From the NCBI RefSeq assembly GCF_902459505.1, contig NC_047093.1, forward strand, positions 78,190,308 through 78,254,307: a stretch of 64,000 nucleotides of DNA. The letters run 5' to 3'. A program made the position numbers and the translations under genes. The stretch comes from Geotrypetes seraphini. Lineage: Eukaryota > Chordata > Amphibia > Gymnophiona > Dermophiidae. The notes under the pieces are model-generated. The model was not told the DNA's origin. It saw only the letters and a program-made list of their open reading frames with translations, and did not search any database. Positions 52,248 through 63,068 of the stretch are shown here, piece by piece (the stretch's first letter is position 1; every line of letters starts with the position of its first letter).

Positions 52248-53050
52248 GGAAAGTAATACCTCCACTATTCATCAACAGATGGCAGCACTGAACCTACAAG
52301 TGTTCACTTGTTCCCTGAAATCTTTTCTTTCACCTTAGCTGGTGAGAGGCTGTTTTGCTATTGCTTGCGAAGTTGAAGCTTGCAGTGAGCACTCATCAAT
52401 ACGATTTAACCAACATACCATGATAGAATTTGACTGTAGAAGGAGCCCCTTCAATTGAAATTCCCCACCACAGGTTATTTATAGTGCTGATGGTGTTGAT
52501 GTGAGCACTGTGTGTCACAGGCAGGGCAGGATTAATTCATCGAGGCACACAAGCACCACGAAGGTAAAGGGAAGGGGAAGAGATGCTGGACAGCTGCCCT
52601 GTTTGCCTTCCCCTACTGCCCCCCTGATGTTTTCGGGCCCGAGGCTTGTGCCTACTGGGCCTATCCTTTAACTCGGCCCTGGTTACAGGGCCAAATAAAT
52701 GTAAAGATTGTGGACTAGGATGGATTTATATGTGTGATCCAAAATGAAGTGGACAATCCTTGACAGCAATGTATAAGTCTCACACAAGAAAGGTTGATGA
52801 ACTCATAAAGGACAATGCATGCAGTGGTGAATTTCAATTGGAGGGACTCCAGTGGTTGGAAAGTCTGTCACACTAGCCAGTGCTCACTGCATGCTTCCAT
52901 TTCACAAGCAATAGCAAAACAGCCTCTTCACAAACACACTTCTCACTAACTGAGGTGAAGGAAGAGATTTCAAAGAACAAGTAAACACATAGCATGTCAG
53001 TGCTGCCATATTGATGCATTATGGAGGTGGAAGCCTTACTTTCATTCAAC
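52248..53050. mobile_element. Foldback mariner element
   Basis: GGAAAGTAATACCTCCAC at the left faces GGTGGAAGCCTTACTTTC at the right. Both arms carry mariner 5' sequence: GCAGTGAGCACTCATCAATA on plus and its inverse GTGCTCACTGCATGC on minus, plus GAATTTCAATTGGAGGGAC. So two 5' ends lie head to head, with transposase codons like GVDVSTVCH (left arm) and KVDELIKDN-like (52790-52815) in decayed form. Related to 7510-7932. Confidence 0.75.
52522..52681. mobile_element. hAT miniature element inside foldback mariner
   Basis: 160 bases, CAGGGCAGGATTAA to TTAACTCGGCCCTG; flanks GTCACAGG and GTTACAGG match at 7 of 8. Confidence 0.8.
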
Positions 53051-53666
53051 CCTTGCATAAAGTTTCTCTTAGGCACAAAGGGGTTAATTTTATAAGGTAG
53101 CACCTAGTTTTAGACATGAACAATGTGCACAAAATATTGATATTTTAATCATGTTCACACCAATTGTCAATATATGTTTATTTGACCTCTTATAAAATAC
53201 CGACCAGTATTAGAGTATATAATTTGCATGGCGCATACTTTCCTTATGGACAGGTACAAGGCTGAAGTTTGAACAGTGTGAGCAAGTACATACGGCCTAT
53301 AGAACAAGGTTACCCATGTCAGTCCTTGAGTATATACAATGGAGGCAGTGTATGCAAATCAATCTTATGCATATTGTAATGTGGCCTTCCCTTGGACTAC
53401 AACAGGGACTGGCACACGGCAACAACATAGGCCCTGGCATGCTTCTCCAAATGGGAGGAAGTCCCTGTACCAGTGGGCTTACCACAATATGCAATGGTCA
53501 AAACAGGTAAGCTTTCAACAAATAGAATTTATTTCTCATTCAGGCTTTGCTGAGAATCAAAGCAAACTGTGTTCTGGTGTACAACAAACAATGAACAAAA
53601 GTTTCTTCTGCCAGCCTAGTCTGGCCAAACTCAGAGTGCTCACTCCATGTCCCGGAGAAGTTCAAA
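53051..53666. other. Unassigned DNA
   Basis: No supported feature. 53300-53500 shows a short palindromic-looking region (TACCCATGTCAGTCC, TGGAGGCAGTGTATGC) of repeat character. Confidence 0.35.
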
Positions 53667-53668
53667 TA

Positions 53669-54322
53669 CAGTGGTACCTTGGATTACGAGCATAATCCGT
53701 TCCAGGAGCATGCTCGTAATCCAAAATGCTCGTTTATCAAAGCGAGTTTCCCCATAGGAAATAATAGAAACTCACTTTGATATATTCCCACCCCCCACCT
53801 CCCCCACCCCCGAGGCAAGCAGCGCTGCTCCCCCCCGCTCGCAAAGACCCCCCCCTCCGCGCGAACCAGCACCCCCCCGCGCGAACCGGCCCCCTTGCCC
53901 GAACAACTTAAACTTACCCCCCCCCCCATCTGGCACCGGCGCATGCTCAAGGACTTCTAATTCTCCCCCTCGCCTCGGTGAGAGGGAGAATTAGAAGTCC
54001 TTGAGCATGCGCAGATGCATGCTCAAGGCAGGCAGAAGCCGGAAGATCTTCTAGGCACCGGCACGATCTGTTCCTGCGTGCCGGTGCCAGACAGGGGGGG
54101 TAAGTTTAAGTTGTTCGGGTGGGGGGCTGCTTCGTACGGAGGGGGGGTGCCGGTTGGAGCGAGGGGGCCTTTGCGAGCGGGGGGGGGAGCGATGCCGGTT
54201 ATCGGGTGGGGTGCTCGCAAATCGAGTCAACATTCAGTTTGCGAGTCAAAAGTTTGCTGAGTGTTTTGCTTGTCTTGCAAAACACTCGCAAACCGGGTTA
54301 CTCGCAAACCAAGGTTTGACTG
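53669..54322. mobile_element. Mariner-like miniature element
   Basis: CAGTGGTACCTTGGATTACG faces AACCAAGGTTTGACTG, flanked by TA (53667-53668, 54323-54324). GC-rich centre with a perfect hairpin: CTAATTCTCCCTC facing GAGGGAGAATTAG near 53957-53995. No coding. Confidence 0.8.
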
Positions 54323-54324
54323 TA

Positions 54325-54744
54325 ATTTTCAAACACCGAGAAAAGCAACATGAAACAGAAAAGTACTATCACTCAGTTCTTTTATCACAAAGGGTGTTTC
54401 AATTCAAGCATTAAGAATTCTCCAACTTCTCAATGCTAAAAGGAGAGAGATTGGTGTTTTTGCCAAAATAGGCATTTTGTAGCAGCAAAATGCAGACCCT
54501 TAAAACCCACCTCAATGATGACGGGTAAATCCAGTCCCTAATCTCTATGTCTCCCTTATAAAGAAAATAAACTTGTCAGGGAAAAGCCACAATTCCCCAC
54601 TATCTTATAGTCCTTAAGCCTGCTTAACTCCAGCAGTGTATTAATGCAGTGTACCTGCCTGCAGCAGCAGCCATTTTGTACAAAAAAGGTTAAGCTCCCT
54701 GGAAAGTTTCAAGACAGGTTATGCCTTAATGCCCTCTGGTTAGT
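54325..54744. other. Unassigned, probably Penelope-type terminal DNA
   Basis: No motif seen before the hammerhead at 54745; the stretch may belong to the same pLTR. Confidence 0.3.
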
Positions 54745-54799
54745 GGCCCTGACGCAGTGGACTGTAATTAATATCCACGAAACGCTGGCCGCGTCGGCC
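54745..54799 (+). ncRNA. Hammerhead-ribozyme-like motif, best fold
   Basis: Stem I GGCC (54745-54748) with GGCC (54796-54799). Core CTGACGC (consensus CTGANGA; only the last base differs). Stem II GTGGA (54757-54761) with TCCAC (54774-54778), 12-base loop. GAAA (54779-54782) intact. Stem III ACGC (54782-54785) with GCGT (54791-54794), loop TGGCC. Predicted cleavage after C54795. All three stems are perfect. Confidence 0.65.
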
Positions 54800-55489
54800 C
54801 AGGGCCCAGAAAGGCGAAGGCTAAGGCTTAACATTCAAGTCTCAATGAATACCGTTTAAGATAAGTGATCTACCTGCTAAACAATTCATATGCTTTGTAT
54901 TTCACTTGATAATTTAGATATTTTAGGATGCACTTAGGAAACCTTTGAACCTTTCTAGTATAATATTAGTGCTATTTTGAATATTAGAAAAAGAAAAAAA
55001 GTATAAGAAAAAAGATTTTTTGATAATTTTTTAAAAAAAGAAGTTAACAGACTAGCTAAGTTAGGAGGCCTATGACTGGAGTGTGGAGCTGGGAATACAC
55101 TGATCGTCTAGTCTATGATAGGACTTCGCGTACGCTCCGAATCTGAGGCCTCAGTGTGATACAGAGTGTATTGTTTATATTAAGTGGTTATTATTGGATA
55201 CACGAGTAGTAGTTTTGTTAAAACCACTTGGGTTGGGTTATTTAGTTTCTCCCTGTTTAGCCAGCAATCTCAAAATGGTGGAACTTAAAGGGACAGAGCC
55301 TTGTTTTACCTGACTGTGCTTTGTGTGTACTGAAGGTAGTGTTCTATGAGATGAATTCTGTCTGTGCTCAGCATGGTGACTGGATTCTTGATTATGCCAG
55401 TCAGAATCACATTAGTCAGCCCTAACCAACTTAATAGGGGTGTTTCTGCGTGATTTAACTGGCACAAGGCTAGAGTAGGAGTTGGACTT
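54800..55489. other. Unassigned DNA after the hammerhead
   Basis: AT-rich with an A/G-rich run at 54980-55045. No coding. May include more of a Penelope-type terminal copy. Confidence 0.3.
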
Positions 55490-55566
55490 GTGACAATATC
55501 CATGTGGATATCCTGAAAACTCAACAGGCTCCAGGTTCTACAGGACCGACTTGGGAAACACTGCTA
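55490..55566. mobile_element. Right end of palindromic hAT miniature element
   Basis: GGATATCCTGAAAACTC and CGACTTGGGAAACACTG match the right arm of the 33015-33666 family. Confidence 0.6.
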
Positions 55567-56062
55567 TAGAATAAGAGCAAGGAAACCGTGTTAAGTGGAC
55601 GCTGCACACAAATAGGCCAATGTGTCAGGGTGGCTGAGAAATGGGGAGGGGAAAGAGGTTAAGAAGAAAAGAAGAGACAGGAACAGCAAGTGGGAAAGGA
55701 CAGGAGAAACACAAGAGAGGTTAGATAAAAGGATTAAGGAAAGAAAGGGTTAAAGGCAGAAGAATGGAAGGAGAAGTGGAGGGGGAAGGAGGAGAGACAG
55801 AGAGAGGAGAAACACCCCAAAGTATAACACCAGCCAGATGCGAGGGTGCATGGCAGCATTTTTACTTGCTGTAGGGGTACCTTTTTCTTTGTTGATATAT
55901 ATATTGCCAGTTTTTTTGGAGCACTTAGTAATACTTTTTTTTTTAAAGCGTTCTTTTTTCAGGCAATATCATCCAATGATATGATTCTGTGCTCTAGTAT
56001 AGCATAGTTTGCTTAGACAGCTAAGGCTGCCATCTATGTTGAGTCTATGAGGCTGCTTTGAG
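55567..56062. other. Unassigned, partly purine-rich
   Basis: 55640-55810 is rich in A and G. No gene supported. Confidence 0.4.
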
Positions 56063-56136
56063 TATCGTATTTTTCGCTCCATAAGATGCACTTTCCCCAC
56101 CCCCAAAAGAGGGTGGAAATGTAAGTGTGTCTTATA

Positions 56137-56456
56137 GAAACATAGAAACATAGAAATAGACGGCAGATAAGGGCCAAGGCCCATCCAGTCTGCCCACCCT
56201 AATGTCCCTCCCCTACCATTGCCCTGTGAATAGATCCCTCCTCTTCCTTTGCCCTGTGAATAGATCCCACGTGACGATCCCATCTGGCCTTAAAATCAGG
56301 CACGCTGCTGGCCTCGATCACATGTAGTGGAAGACTATTCCAGCGATCAACCACCCTTTCTGTGAAAAAGAATTTCCTGGTGTCAGCTCGTAGTTTCCCT
56401 CCCCTAATTTTCCACGGATGCCCTCTTGTTTTCGTGGGACCCTTGAAGAGGAAGAT
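56137..56456 (-). mobile_element. CR1-B LINE 3' fragment
   Basis: GAAACATAGAAACATAGAA tail, GGCAGATAAGGGCC, then reverse codons for WDRHVGSIHR-like, VVDRWNSLPL-like and TRGHPWKI. A short internal duplication of TGCCCTGTGAATAGATCC occurs near 56220-56270. Confidence 0.85.
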
Positions 56457-56505
56457 ATGAAGCGAAGATAAAAATTTAAGCCTGCTGCTGCCGCCGCTGT
56501 ATATT

Positions 56506-57402
56506 TTAATAATAATAAAAGTTTATATACCGCAGGACCGTGAAGTTCTATGCGGTTTATAAAGATTAAAAGATGGTACAAATTGGTTGAACTTAACAGG
56601 GTGGAAGCTATTGATTAACAGCTCAAGGGATCAGTTATTGAGGAGAAATAGTTGTACGGGTCAGCTGCCTAGATACTTCAGGAACAGATATGTTTTTAGG
56701 CGTTTCCTGAATTCCCCATAAGTAGTAGGCGTAAGCAATTGTTCTAGATCTTTACCCCATAATGCTGCCTGATGTGAGAAAAGGTGTTGATGGTGTCTTT
56801 TGAGTTTACATCCTCTAACTGGAGGGGAAACAAAGTTCAAATGTGAGCTTCTCTTATGTCTGTTGACTGAGAAGGAGAAAAGGTCAGTTACATATTTAGG
56901 GGCTACACTATATAATACTTTAAAGCAGAAACAGGCGAACTTAAACTTTACGCGTGCCTCCATCGGTAGCCAATGCAGCTGTCGGTAGTAAGGTGTCACA
57001 TGATCAAACTTCTTCAGCCCGAAAATCAGTTTGACCGCTGCATTTTGCACTAATTGTAATCGTCGCATATTATTTTGCGAAATAGCTAAATAGGTGATGT
57101 TACAGTAATCAAGTTGACTCAGTACGAGAGATTGTACCAGAATTCTAAATGCTGACATATCAAAATATGCTCTAATGGATCGAAGTTTCCAGAGAGTGAT
57201 AAAACCCTCTCTGATTAAAGAGTCTACCTGGTCCTTCATGGTTAAGCACTGGTCTAGTGTTGCACCCAATACCTTCATAGTAGACTGAATAGGATAACTA
57301 AGTTTATTGATGCATAGTGGTGTTTTGGTGTCAAACGGATGTGGCAAAGCTACAAAAAATTTTGTTTTTTCTATATTAAGTTTCAGTTTGAATTCAGTCA
57401 CC
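56506..57402 (-). pseudogene. L2-like LINE 3' fragment with open RT end
   Basis: 246 open codons (57401-56661) of an L2-like RT C-terminal region: LKLNIEKTKFFVALP, KVLGATLDQCLTMKDQ, LVLSQLDYCNITYLA, RRLQLVQNAAVKLIFG, LHWLPMEARVKFKF and EFRKRLKTYLF. It starts after motif C, so it has no catalytic core. The 3' tail has ATATACCGC and ATGCGGTTTATAAAG. The open frame points to a recent insertion. Confidence 0.85.
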
Positions 57403-57540
57403 CCTGCCGTCGCTGCATATTTTAAACCAACCCTGCTGCCGCCGCTGCATATTTTAAAACCACCACCACTGCCGCAGCATATTTTTAAAAAACCCCATCA
57501 CTGCTGCAGATTTAATCCTACCCACCTGCTGCCATCATAC
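57403..57540. repeat. GCTGCATATTTTAAA short tandem array
   Basis: CTGCCGCCGCTGCATATTTT occurs with variants four times, also once before the L2 insertion (56478-56503), so the LINE landed inside this array. Confidence 0.75.
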
Positions 57541-57714
57541 CTGGTGGTCTAGCAAATTTCCTGGCCAAAAGCGCAGAAATCAGGAGCAAGTCCTCCATGC
57601 TCCTGCCTGGGCCCGCGCCGATCTCCGAATGGCTGCAGTCAGCTCTTGCGAGACTTGCTCCTGATCTCTGCGCTTCTGGCCTGTGCGCCGCTGGCTGGGA
57701 AAGATGGGAGGAAT

Positions 57715-58290
57715 TAAAAAAGGTACCGAGGGGGGATGATTAAAGGTAAGGGGGATGATTAAAAAAGGAACTAGGGGGTACATGGGAGATGATTTATGGT
57801 ACTGGGGGGCATGTGGTATGGGGGAGATTATTTAAGGTACTGGGAGCATGTGGAGGTATGGGGGATGATTTAAAGGATATGGGGGATGATTTAAGGTACA
57901 GGGGGACAAGTGGAGGTATGGGAGATGATTTAAGGAATATGGGGGATGATTTAAGGTACTGGGGCATGTGGGGGTATGGGGGGATGATTTAAGGGATATG
58001 GGATGATTTAAGGTATTGGGGGCATGTGGCTCTATGGGGGGAAGATTTAAGGTACTGGGGGGCAAGTGGAGGTATGGGAGATGATTTAAGGTACCGGGGG
58101 AGGCACGTGGAGGTATGGGAGATGATTTAAGGTATATGGGGGATGATTTAAGGTACTGAGGGCACGTGGGGGTATGGGGGATGATTTGAGGTACATGGGG
58201 GTATGGGATGATTTATGGTACTGGGTGGCACGTGGTTATATGGGGGGAATGATTTAAGGTACTGGGGGGATGGGTGGATGATTTACCTGG
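57715..58290. repeat. G-rich minisatellite
   Basis: Units such as TGGGGGATGATTTAAGGTAC and GGGGGCATGTGGAGGTATGG, unit 20-50 bases, about 14 copies. Confidence 0.85.
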
Positions 58291-58294
58291 CGTA

Positions 58295-58445
58295 TATGTG
58301 GCCTGCCTGCCTGTCAACCTGTCACTAAGCCACTAGGCCTGCCTTCCTGTCAACCTGTCACTAAGCCACTAGGCCTGCCTACCTGTCAACCTGTCACTAA
58401 GCCACTAGGCCTGCCTGCCTGTCATTAGGCCACTAGGCCTGCCTG
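58295..58445. repeat. CCTGCCTGTCAACC tandem array
   Basis: Units of CTGTCAACCTGTCACTAAGC plus CACTAGGCCTGCCT, three full copies and one shorter. Confidence 0.85.
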
Positions 58446-58612
58446 CTCTGTGCCCTGCTCCAGCAATACCACTATACCACCAGAGGGGTGGGGCAGGGTG
58501 CAGAGCCTGGCAGGAGAATTTGGTTCAGAATGGTTTTTTTGTTTGTTTTCCTTCTCTAAATCTATGGTGCTTCTTATTGTCAGGTGTGTCTTATGGAGTG
58601 AAAAATACAGTA

Positions 58613-58738
58613 ATTCTTGAGGTGGGGGTTTTATGTAGGGATGGGTTTTGTTTCTTAAAATGTTGAGCTTATGTATTCTTGTTTTATATTATGTTTGATG
58701 CTTTTGTTGAGCTCAATAAAATATATTTGAATACAGTA
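58613..58738 (+). mobile_element. LINE-type 3' end remnant
   Basis: TTGAGCTCAATAAAATATAT resembles the 3' end of an L1- or Tx1-type LINE; the preceding T-rich DNA has no coding. Confidence 0.3.
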
Positions 58739-58769
58739 ATACTCTCTCACCCTAACCCCTATCCCTGTC

Positions 58770-59696
58770 CTTAACCCCACATTCCGTGCGGTTAAAACTA
58801 GCCCCCCTACAATCTCTCACCGCACCTTATATGACTACTCTGATGCAGGCCCCTTCCCAATACCAGTTCTACCACCCCTAAGCAGACCGACCAAACCATA
58901 CACAAAAAAACAACGATCACTAAAGAAACTAACTTACTCACACATCTATCCAATTGATCTGGCCAACTACCAGAACCTACATGGCTTTTACCTAAATATA
59001 AGATCTATGAGAAACAAGGCCTTACTTATTAAGGACTGGCTGAAAGAAACCAACCCTGACTTCGCTCTATTTACAGAAACATGGCTACTATCCGATAACG
59101 ATATTATTATCCAAGACTGCCTTCCCCCAGGCTTCAAAATTTTATCGCTGGCTAGAACTTGGGGCATGGGGGGAGGCCTAGCTATGATCTTCAAAGACAA
59201 CCTACATTGCTCTATTCTAAGCTCAAAATCCACTCCCAACCTAGAAATTCTTTCACTCTCACTATCGTCCAAATCCCTAGTGGCTGCGCTAACAATAACT
59301 CTGTTTTACATTCCACCAAAAAAATGGAACCTTGCCAAGGATGACTTCTCCGAATTTTTACTAACTAATTCTCTATCTAGCCCTTACAACCTACTTTGTG
59401 GAGATATCAATATCCACCTGGAAAAAATAGACCAATCTGAAACCATAGAACTCTGGTCACTCATCTCTTCACTAGGGTACCCCAAACCTCCCCCAATTAA
59501 AACCCACCAAAGAGGCCATCAGTTAGATTTAGTCACTTTCTCCTCAAGAGAGCTACCTAAACCCAAAATATTCTGGAAACAAGAACACTGGACCGACTCT
59601 CTATGGTCGGATCACAGCCTCTGCAATTTTGAACTCGATTGCCAACTAAAAACCACAAGCCCAACAAATAATAATAACCCCCAAAAAAAGAAATAA
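58770..59696 (+). pseudogene. L2-like ORF2, endonuclease part
   Basis: APE-type endonuclease. Open frame without ATG from about 58770; first Met at 59007 is internal, since conserved FYLNIRSMRNK (Asn at the first catalytic position) starts before it. FTETWL (Glu), GGGLAMIFKD, CGDINIHL (Asp and Asn), GHQLDLVTF (Asp) and SDHSL (Ser-Asp-His) are all present, so the catalytic set is complete. The frame stops at 59694-59696 in an A-rich run (CCCCAAAAAAAGAAATAAA); the RT continues in another frame. Confidence 0.85.
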
Positions 59697-59790
59697 AAAA
59701 TTCTATACTAGCAGAGGTAAAATAAATCCCGTAGAATTCTAGTCTCACTATGAGATCATATCAGAACAAAACAAACAAACCGATGAATTC

Positions 59791-61839
59791 ATGAACTCCT
59801 GGATTAATGATAGCACCAATATCCTAAATAAAATGGCTCCCATTAAAACCCGCAGAAAGAGACTTAAAAACCTAGAGGGCTGGTTTGACACAGAACTGCT
59901 AATGCTAAAGAGAGACCTAAGAAAATCAGAAAGACTTTGGCTAAAATCAGGGTCACAAGAGCACAGAATCGCTTGGAGACAAAAATTAAAAATCTACAAA
60001 ACTCGAACCAAAGAAAAACGTAAAAACTTCTATGCCCTCAAAATCGGCGACATCTCAACCAACAGTAGCAATCTTTTTAAGCTGGTAAATGATCTATACA
60101 ATATAGAAACATTTATCGACACACCCGAAGAGCCCACTCTAACTGCAAACAGCATGGCGGATTTCTTCATCTCCAAAATACAAAAACTAAGATCCTCCCT
60201 CACTGACCCAACAAAACCCCACTGGTGTTACCCCATTCTTCTAGATTCAGATGACTCTAGAGCTGACCTATTCTGGAACATATTCTCACCCATAGACTGG
60301 CAAACTTTCAGTAAACACTACAATAAGTATGCCAATTCCTACTGCAGACTAGATACATGCCCCCCTAATGTCATGAAATCGGCCCCAGTCATTTTTAAGG
60401 CCAAAATGCTGACTTGGATCAACTCTCTACTAACCTCTGGGAAGTTCCCAGTTGAACAAGGGCACATTATGATTTCACCAATTAAGAAAAATACTAAAGA
60501 GCCACCTAACAATGCATCCAACTTTAGACCAATCGTCAATATCCCCCTGGTCACCAAAATAGCAGAAGGGATAGTAAACACCAAACTCACCACATACTTA
60601 GAAAAACACAATATCTTACATGACAATCAATCCGGTTTCCGGTCAGGCCACAGTACTGAAACAATTTTAGCCTCTCTGCTTGATCACCTTCATCAACTAT
60701 TCAGCCAAGGCTCAAGCGCTCTAATATTGCAACTCGATCTGAGTAGCGCATTTGACTTGGTTGACCACACCACTCTACTAGACTGCCTAACATCTATTGG
60801 AATCTCAGTTCATGTTCTCAACTGGTTCCACGAATTCCTGACAACAAGAACCTACAAGGTGTTCAAGGACGACACTACCTCTTACAGCTGGGTCAACCCT
60901 TGTGGGGTCCCACAAGGCTCTCCCTTGTCCCCCACCCTATTTAACATCTACCTTGCCTCCCTAGGAAACCTCCTGCAGAGTTTCAAACTCAAATTCTTCA
61001 TCTATGCAGACAACATCACCATAATCATTCCGCTCTCCTACCTTACCTGAGAGCTTCTAAACTCGCTGTCTCTCACCCTAAATCAGATCGAACTTTGGAT
61101 GACAGCGTTTAGGCTAAAGCTAAACCCAGAAAAAACTAAATTCTTCTTAGTATCCCCAAACGACAAAATCAAGGAAACTGCGATACATATCAATGGCCTA
61201 GACTACTGTATTGAGCAATCCTTAAATATACTAGGAGTCACCTTAGACAAATATCTCACACTAGAGAAACACACTGACCTAGTGTTTAAAAAATGTATCT
61301 CGATACTCTGGAAACTCCGCACCATTAAAAAATACTTTAACGAAACCTCCTTTCGTCTGCTGGTCCAAGCTTCTATTCTTAGCGTCCTGGACTACTGTAA
61401 CATCATTTATCTAGGCGCCTTCAAGAAAGTCACCAAGAAGCTGAGATTGGTCCAAAACACCGCCATCCGCCTTATCTTCAGCCTGAAGAAATGGGAACAC
61501 ATATCCCCCTTCTACCACAAATTGCACTGGCTGCCATTCGAATCCAGGGTCCTATTTAAGTTCTCTTGCATCTGCTACAAAACCGTATCGGGTATGTCAC
61601 CTGACTATTTTTACCCCCACTTCAACCTGAACTATAATAATAAGAGCTCCCGCAGAATAACTATGATCGCTTTCCCCTCACTGAAAGCATATCATCTTAA
61701 AAGATTCCTTGAACGAACCTTCTCTTTTCAAGCGGCCAAACTAAACTCATGGCTCGCCCAAATTATACTTGACGCCTCTTCATACCTCCACTTTAGAAAA
61801 AAGCTCAAAACTCTACTTTTCAATGGACCAAATCCTTAA
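59791..61839 (+). pseudogene. L2-like ORF2, reverse transcriptase part
   Basis: Part 1 (59791-61050): KTRTKEKRKNFYALKI, NFRPIVNIPLVTKIAEGI (244-261), QSGFRSGHSTET (280-291), motif A LQLDLSSAFD (Asp316), motif B GVPQGSPLSPTLF (372-384), motif C YADN (405-408; usual YADD). A TGA at 61048-61050 in the same frame interrupts just after motif C, and part 2 (61099-61839) runs on in frame: FRLKLNPEKTKFFLVSP, LDYCNIIYLGAF, KLRLVQNTAIRLIFSLKKW and LHWLPFESRVLFKFS. The RT is intact apart from the stop and the second Asp of motif C. L2 clade by the LDYCN and LHWLP motifs. Confidence 0.88.
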
Positions 61840-62252
61840 TGCTCCCCTCTTCCGCCTTAACGCTCCCCCTCTTCACATTAGAAAACAGATCGAACACTCT
61901 TCTTTGCATCAGACCAAATCCTTAACTCTCCCCTCCCCCCTCAACACGGCCCACCTTTCTTTACTTTTTCCCCCTCCTCCCCCCCCAAGATCCCTGCCCC
62001 CTCCCTCTCATACAATATGCTTTGTTCCCCCCTCTCATAAATTCAATTGTACTCTCTTACAGTACATACCGTATGTGCTCTGTATTAGCCCTTCCTTCAC
62101 TTAAATTGTCAATGTAAACTAGTTTTTGACCCTTTGATTGACTTATGTTCTTCTTTTTTTCAACTGCACTGTATGTAACTCTTCTATTTGTTGTGAACCG
62201 CCTAGAACTCCCTGGGTATGGCGGTATACAAAAATAAAAATTATTATTATTA

Positions 62253-62524
62253 TAGTGTATAGGTGTCTTCTGCAGCAGAGATAAGTACTGGTATTGTGTT
62301 AGTATTGCTTTCACACTATATTTTGTTAATTGATTTTGTATTGAGAGTGTGATCTCTGCTTTTGCAAAGCATTTTTACCTCCCCATCTGTGACCACTGTT
62401 AAAACCATGGCCATGGATCTCAATTAGGGCTGCGTACATAACACCTTGCCAGTCAACAGTAGCATAGTTTGGTAGGAATGTTTAAATGAAAGAGTATATT
62501 TACACCTGTCCCCATTTGCATGGC
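62253..62524. other. Unassigned DNA
   Basis: No feature recognised. Confidence 0.3.
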
Positions 62525-62532
62525 TTGTAAAG

Positions 62533-63068
62533 TAGAGAATGATAAGAGGACAAAATTTTCCCCATCCCCAAAGGAACTCAATTTCCTCGTCAAGTTTCAA
62601 GTTTTCAAGTTTCAAGTTTATTAGGATTTTATATACCGCCTATCAAGGTTATCTAAGCGGTTTTTACAATCAGGTACTCAAGCATTTTCCCTATCTGTCC
62701 CAGTGGGCTCACAATCTATCTAACGTACCTGGGGCTATGGAGCATTAAGTGACTTGCCCAGGGTCACAAGGAGCAGCGCGGGGTTTGAACCCACAACCCC
62801 AGGGTGCTGAGGCTGTAGATCCAACCACTGCGCCACACACTCACTCCCATCCCCGTGAGTTTTGTCACTGTCCTTGTCCCTGCCCCATTCCTGTAAGCTC
62901 TGCTTTAACCACACAAGCCTCAAACACTTATGATTTTACAGTGTTTGAGGCTTGTGCAGATGAGGACAGAGCTTGCAGGAATGTGGCAGGGACAGAACTC
63001 GTGGGGACGGGATGGGCAAATGAGTTTCCATAGGGACGGGGAAAATGTGTCCCCCATGTCATTCTCTA
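62533..63068. mobile_element. hAT-like miniature element split by a SINE
   Basis: TAGAGAATGATAAGAGG at the left faces CCCCATGTCATTCTCTA at the right. Perfect 8-bp duplication TTGTAAAG at 62525-62532 and 63069-63076. Arms hold CCCCATCCCC and GGGACGGGGA; an inner palindrome (AGCCTCAAACACTTATG facing AGTGTTTGAGGCT). A SINE lies inside at 62590-62845. Confidence 0.82.
62590..62845 (-). mobile_element. tRNA-derived SINE with L2-like tail
   Basis: Minus strand. B-box GGGTTTGAACCC (62782-62793 on plus), A-box region CCACTGCGCCAC, body CCCAGTGGGCTCAC and ACCTGGGGC, and tail TTTATATACCGCC with TATCTAAGCGG. The best-preserved SINE here. Confidence 0.9.

Larger units (their letters stand above)
56065..58610. 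mobile_element. Composite mariner-like element with minisatellites
   Basis: CGTATTTTTCGCTCCATAAG at the left faces CTTATGGAGTGAAAAATACAG at the right; TA flanks at 56063-56064 and 58611-58612. Inside: CR1-B (56137-56456, minus), L2-like LINE (56506-57402, minus), and three tandem arrays. No transposase. Confidence 0.7.
58740..62252 (+). mobile_element. L2-like LINE, nearly complete
   Basis: 3.5 kb with endonuclease, reverse transcriptase and 3' UTR ending GTGAACCGCCTAGAACTCC, GGCGGTATACAAAAATAAA and ATT repeats. One frameshift and one internal stop separate the ORF into three parts. 5' end uncertain: coding is already open at 58770 with no ATG. Confidence 0.85.

Noticed and set aside
57580-58065. 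Open frames with repeated MGDDL or LNHPP words
   Set aside because: Translated minisatellite.
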